Both the position numbers and the translations under genes were made by a program. From positions 1,138,681 to 1,202,680 of the forward strand of contig NZ_JAKZFR010000001.1 of the NCBI RefSeq assembly GCF_022808935.1: DNA of 64,000 bases, written 5' to 3'. The notes beneath the pieces are model-generated. The model saw only the letters and a list, made by a program, of their open reading frames with translations, was not told the origin of the DNA and ran no database searches. The DNA comes from Geothrix sp. SG200. GTDB taxonomy: Bacteria > Acidobacteriota > Holophagae > Holophagales > Holophagaceae. Below, piece after piece: positions 61,563 through 64,000 of the stretch (position 1 is the stretch's first letter; the number at the start of each line of letters is the position of its first letter).

Positions 61563-62399
61563 ATGGGATTCAAACGCGGAATCCAGAGGCTGGCAATCTT
61601 GTGCTTCGTGGGCCTCACCGCCCTGCAAGCGGCCTCCCGCTCCCAGGCCAAGCTGTCGCTCAAGTCGGCCTCGGCGCTGGTGCTGGACCAGAGCACCGGC
61701 CAGGCCCTGATCGAGAAGCAGGCCGGGGCCATCCAGCCCATCGCCTCGCTCACCAAGCTCATGACGGCCATGGTCCTGCTGGACGCCCGCCTGGATCCCC
61801 AGGAGATGCTCACCATCACCCGGGACGACATGGACATGCTTCGCCACAGCAGGTCCCGCCTGCCCGTGGGCACCCACCTGCCCCGGGAGCAGGCCCTGCT
61901 CCTGGCCCTGCTGGCCTCTGAGAACCGCGCCGCCCACGCACTTGGCCGCACGTTCCCCGGCGGCCTTTCCGCCTTCGTCGACGCCATGAATGCCAAGGCC
62001 AAGGCCCTTGGCCTGGAGGCCGCCCGCTTCGAGGACCCGACGGGCCTCTCCGCGGGCAATGTGGCGACCGCCCACGATCTGGCCCGCATCATGGAAGCGG
62101 CCTACCGCTATCCCGAAATCCGCGACTTCACCACCCGGCCCGAGACCACCCTCCAGTCGGGCCGCCGCAGCATCCAGTTTCCCAACACCAACGCCCTGGT
62201 GCGCAGCCCCCGCTGGAACATCGGTCTCTCCAAGACCGGCTACATCGAGGAGGCTGGCCGCTGCCTGGTCATGCAGGCCATGCTCGCCAACCGCCCGGTG
62301 CTCATCGTGCTGCTGGATTCCTGGGGCAAGTACTCGCGGCTGGGCGACGCCAACCGCATCAAGTCGTGGCTGGAAGCCAAGCTCGGCTCCAAAGGCTGA
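61563..62399 (+). CDS. D-alanyl-D-alanine endopeptidase, PBP7/PbpG-like (peptidase S11)
   Basis: The 278-residue penicillin-binding protein has an N-terminal signal sequence (LAILCFVGLTALQAASRSQA). The serine-peptidase motifs are SLTK (Ser62, Lys65), SEN (near 118) and KTG (near 222, in LSKTGYIEEAGRCLVM). Such enzymes cleave peptide cross-links of murein in the periplasm. It is shorter than carboxypeptidases with a C-terminal amphipathic domain and fits the PBP7 type. ATG 61563 is behind GGAGCAGGC, 81 bases after the prenyltransferase gene, and pgeF follows in four bases. Confidence 0.9.
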   Translation: MGFKRGIQRLAILCFVGLTALQAASRSQAKLSLKSASALVLDQSTGQALIEKQAGAIQPIASLTKLMTAMVLLDARLDPQEMLTITRDDMDMLRHSRSRLPVGTHLPREQALLLALLASENRAAHALGRTFPGGLSAFVDAMNAKAKALGLEAARFEDPTGLSAGNVATAHDLARIMEAAYRYPEIRDFTTRPETTLQSGRRSIQFPNTNALVRSPRWNIGLSKTGYIEEAGRCLVMQAMLANRPVLIVLLDSWGKYSRLGDANRIKSWLEAKLGSKG

Positions 62400-62403
62400 G
62401 GCC

Positions 62404-63069
62404 TTGCTCGTCCCATCCGTCCAGCCCCCCTTCCCGCTGATCTGGGGGTTCTCCACCCGCCTTGATCCGCCGGAGGCCCTGCCCTCCCGGCGCCTGAACC
62501 AGGTGCATCGCTGCGGCATCGTGGAGGCCACGGATGGGGTTGTGGAGGGCGATGGCCTCTGGACCACCACACCCGGCGTCCGCATCGGCGTGCGCGTGGC
62601 CGACTGCGTGCCCGTGCTGCTGGCGGGGCCGCTGGCGGACGGAACGCCGTGGGCGGCCGCCCTGCATGCGGGCTGGCGGGGCGCCACAGGCCACGGGGAC
62701 CCTGGGGCCGGCGGCGGCATCCTGCGCCGCGGCACGGCACGCTACCGCAACCTGGGAGGGCACCCGGCCGACCTCGTCTGGGCCTTCGGTCCCGCCATCC
62801 TGGCCTGCCACTTCGAAGTGGGCGACGAGGTCGTCGAGGCCGCCCGGCAGGACGCCGCCTGGCACGAGGCCCTGCACAGCGAAGGCCCCTCCGGCAAGGC
62901 CCACCTCGACCTGCACGGGTTCCTGCGCGCCCAGGCGCTGGATCTCGGGTTGGATCCCGCGAAGGAGGGCAGCGTGGCCCTCTGCACCGTGTGCCGCCCC
63001 GACCTGCTCTATTCCTACCGCCGTGGCGAGACTACCGGGCGCCAGTGGGGCTGGATCGAGATCGGCTAA
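62404..63069 (+). CDS. pgeF: Peptidoglycan editing factor PgeF (laccase-domain, YfiH family)
   Basis: The 221-residue protein belongs to the YfiH/DUF152 family, purine nucleosidases/laccase-like proteins also shown to edit peptidoglycan precursors in E. coli. The hallmarks are LNQVHRCGIV, IGVRVADCVPVLLAG (metal-binding Cys), AALHAGWRGATG (His) and the late FGPAILACHFEVGDEV. LDLHGFLRAQAL and TVCRPDLLYSYRRGE complete the fold. The start is probably TTG 62404, as no ATG or GTG is suitably placed upstream of the domain. Its position directly after a murein peptidase supports an envelope role. Confidence 0.85.
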   Translation: MLVPSVQPPFPLIWGFSTRLDPPEALPSRRLNQVHRCGIVEATDGVVEGDGLWTTTPGVRIGVRVADCVPVLLAGPLADGTPWAAALHAGWRGATGHGDPGAGGGILRRGTARYRNLGGHPADLVWAFGPAILACHFEVGDEVVEAARQDAAWHEALHSEGPSGKAHLDLHGFLRAQALDLGLDPAKEGSVALCTVCRPDLLYSYRRGETTGRQWGWIEIG

Positions 63070-63121
63070 CCTGGAGATCGGCCCTGCCCCAAGGACGGAG
63101 GCCGAGGAACCGGGGACCGCC

Positions 63122-63481
63122 ATGCTCAACATCACCGATATCCGCATCACCAAGGTGGAAGGCGACGACAAGCTGCGGGCCTTCGCGGCCCTGGTCATCG
63201 ACGACTGCTTCCTGGTGGGCGACCTGCGGGTGGTGGAAGGCGAGGATGGCTACTTCGTGGCCATGCCCAGCCGCCGCAAGCGGGACGGCAGCTTCAAGGA
63301 CATCGCCTACCCCCTGAACAACCCCCTCCGCGAGCAGATCGAGGAGAAGGTGCTGCTGGCCTACGAGGCCGCCACCGGCCACCGCGCCCTCAGCCGCCTT
63401 GAGCGCGGCGAAGCCGCCCAGGTGCGTCCCGACCTGCTGAGCGTCGAGGAATTCGGTTTCACCCCCAAGACCAGCTCCTGA
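63122..63481 (+). CDS. spoVG: SpoVG-family protein
   Basis: The 119-residue product is a SpoVG homologue: ITDIRITKVEGDDKLRAFAA, LVIDDCFLVGDLRVVEGEDG and YFVAMPSRRKRDGSFKDIAY, the last being the family signature 'FVaMPSrr..dG.f.DiahP'. SpoVG proteins bind RNA or DNA and were named for sporulation and septation phenotypes in Bacillus, but they are widespread in non-sporulating bacteria. The C-terminal tail of about 25 residues is divergent. ATG 63122 follows GGGACCGCC. It lies 52 bases after pgeF and 64 before tRNA-Gln. Confidence 0.93.
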   Translation: MLNITDIRITKVEGDDKLRAFAALVIDDCFLVGDLRVVEGEDGYFVAMPSRRKRDGSFKDIAYPLNNPLREQIEEKVLLAYEAATGHRALSRLERGEAAQVRPDLLSVEEFGFTPKTSS

Positions 63482-63504
63482 GGCCGCACCCCGGGCCTGA
63501 GGGC

Positions 63505-63533
63505 TTGGGCGGGACGCGAACCCGCGCTATGCT
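63505..63533 (+). promoter_or_regulatory. Promoter of tRNA-Gln
   Basis: TTGGGC (63505-63510) and TATGCT (63528-63533) are 17 bases apart; the tRNA starts 12 bases later, in line with a normal transcription start. Confidence 0.55.
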
Positions 63534-63545
63534 TGCCTTTCCGCC

Positions 63546-63617
63546 TGGGGAGTAGCCAAGTGGTAAGGCAGCAGGTTTTGATCCTGCGTACCGAGGGTTC
63601 GAATCCTTCCTCCCCAA
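63546..63617 (+). tRNA. tRNA-Gln (anticodon UUG)
   Basis: A 72-base gene; CCA is not encoded (the next bases are CGA). Acceptor TGGGGAG/CTCCCCA, D-arm GCC/GGC, anticodon loop TTTTGAT on the stem GCAGG/CCTGC, T-arm CGAGG/CCTTC with a mismatch. It is followed by a terminator and tandem tRNA-associated repeats. Confidence 0.93.
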
Positions 63618-63650
63618 CGAAAACGGCCGCCGCCAGGCGGTCGTTTTCGT
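63618..63650 (+). terminator. Terminator of tRNA-Gln
   Basis: CGAAAACGGCCGCC pairs with GGCGGTCGTTTTCG (one G-T wobble) around a short loop, directly after the tRNA 3' end. The descending arm carries TTTT. The same descending arm (GCCAGGCGGTCGTTTTCGTT) recurs at 63925-63944. Confidence 0.65.
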
Positions 63651-63832
63651 TGGGGGGCGTATGGAGGATTCGAATCAGGGATGGCGCGCAGGTAGGGCCA
63701 GCCGGGGACAGCCCGGGGGCTGTCCCCGGCGGTCCGGCGGTAGCCGGAGGCCCGTGCGCAGCCAGCCCTGCGGCCGGAGCGTCACCCGCAGGATGACGCG
63801 GAGGGAATCCTTCCTCCCCAACCAATGTTGTC
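63631..63832. repeat. tRNA-Gln-associated palindromic repeat, copy 1
   Basis: It begins with an inverted partial copy of the tRNA-Gln 3' half (GGAGGATTCGAATC at 63663-63676) and ends with a direct copy (GGAATCCTTCCTCCCCAAC, about 63804-63822). The core contains GGATGGCGCGCAGGTAGG (63679-63696), shared exactly with the tRNA-Cys repeat. A strong hairpin (CCGGGGACAG...CTGTCCCCGG) follows, then CCGTGCGCAGCCAGCC (63752-63767), also shared with the tRNA-Cys repeat. No coding potential. Confidence 0.78.
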
Positions 63833-63902
63833 CGGGGGTTCCGCGCTTCGCGCATACCCCCGGGCCCCCGCGCGAAAGGCCCGGCATAACCGGGCCTTTC
63901 GC
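63832..63902. other. Two GC-rich hairpins between repeat copies
   Basis: CCGGGGGT...ACCCCCGG with an inner GCGC/GCGC stem (63832-63863), then GCGAAAGGCCCGG/CCGGGCCTTTCGC with a CATAA loop (63872-63902). The second looks like a bidirectional terminator. No gene is visible. Confidence 0.5.
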
Positions 63903-63923
63903 TTGCACTCCCTACCGAGGTCC

Positions 63924-64000
63924 CGCCAGGCGGTCGTTTTCGTTGGGGAGCGTATGGAGGATTCGAATCAGGGATGGCGCGCAGGTAGGGCCAGTCGGGG
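63924..64000. repeat. tRNA-Gln-associated palindromic repeat, copy 2 (cut by window edge)
   Basis: The 77 bases to the window end match 63631-63707 with about two differences, including GGATGGCGCGCAGGTAGG at 63972-63989. The repeat is therefore tandem behind tRNA-Gln, as behind tRNA-Met, and probably continues past the window. Confidence 0.78.

Noticed and set aside
63631..64000. Tandem repeats behind tRNA-Gln as a CRISPR array
   Set aside because: There are only two long copies with tRNA-derived ends. The unit length and spacing are not those of a CRISPR and no cas genes are present.

Overview
The window is high-GC bacterial chromosome. Gene content points to a Gram-negative acidobacterium of the Holophagae/Geothrix type. 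The clues are a complete lactate-oxidation locus, Mla and Lpt envelope transport genes, and an Hfq with the N-terminal extension I associate with acidobacterial Hfq. The assignment is an inference from gene content, not a database match.

Layout. (1) 1-1891: edge-truncated dinB, a small lumazine-binding-like secreted protein and an aldo/keto reductase, all on the minus strand. (2) 1965-2354: two near-identical 119-bp palindromic repeats and terminators that belong to the original 3' flank of a tRNA-Met gene. (3) 2355-31675: an integrative, probably mobilizable element in tRNA-Met(CAU), bounded by a perfect 50-bp direct repeat. One copy restores the tRNA 3' half (31626-31675); the other is the displaced remnant (2355-2404). 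It carries a tyrosine integrase beside attL, paired AGTACCCC repeats near both ends, an SRAP/ImuB/DnaE2 mutagenesis cassette, an SDR/AraC/membrane-protein operon, a degenerate RadC-like protein, a type I restriction system (hsdR-hsdM-hsdS) followed by an AT-rich Sll1717-type ATPase, a DUF91/NucS-like nuclease and an unknown protein, then MobC, a relaxase and several unknown genes. (4) 31626-40149: tRNA-Met and a lactate locus (lutC, lutB, lutA, FAD/Fe-S D-lactate dehydrogenase, lactate permease) with a divergent GntR/FadR-type regulator and a perfect TGGTCAGACCA operator. (5) 40193-48115: tRNA-Ile2, kdsD, a single-polypeptide LptF-LptG fusion, an LtaS-like sulfatase-fold transferase, mnmA and a secreted Memo-like protein. 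(6) 48145-48584: tRNA-Cys and tRNA-Gly with a tRNA-associated repeat. (7) 48621-63481: fur-like regulator, PilS-like sensor kinase, extended Hfq, pdxA, a class IV aminotransferase, a degenerate signalling protein, glmU, an mlaEFD operon whose MlaD has a long beta-rich C-terminus, DUF116, UbiA-family prenyltransferase, PBP7-like endopeptidase, pgeF and spoVG. (8) 63546-64000: tRNA-Gln followed by two tandem copies of the same tRNA-associated repeat family.

How it fits together. The core segments cover envelope building (KdsD and LptFG for LPS, Mla for phospholipid transport, GlmU for UDP-GlcNAc, PBP7 and PgeF for murein) and lactate oxidation feeding the respiratory chain. The island adds mobility, mutagenic repair and DNA restriction. 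The two most interesting patterns are a family of palindromic repeats behind at least three different tRNA genes, whose ends copy the T-arm/3' end of whichever tRNA they follow, and the six-gene restriction operon with an ATPase and a nuclease that may carry a PUA/EVE-like reader domain.
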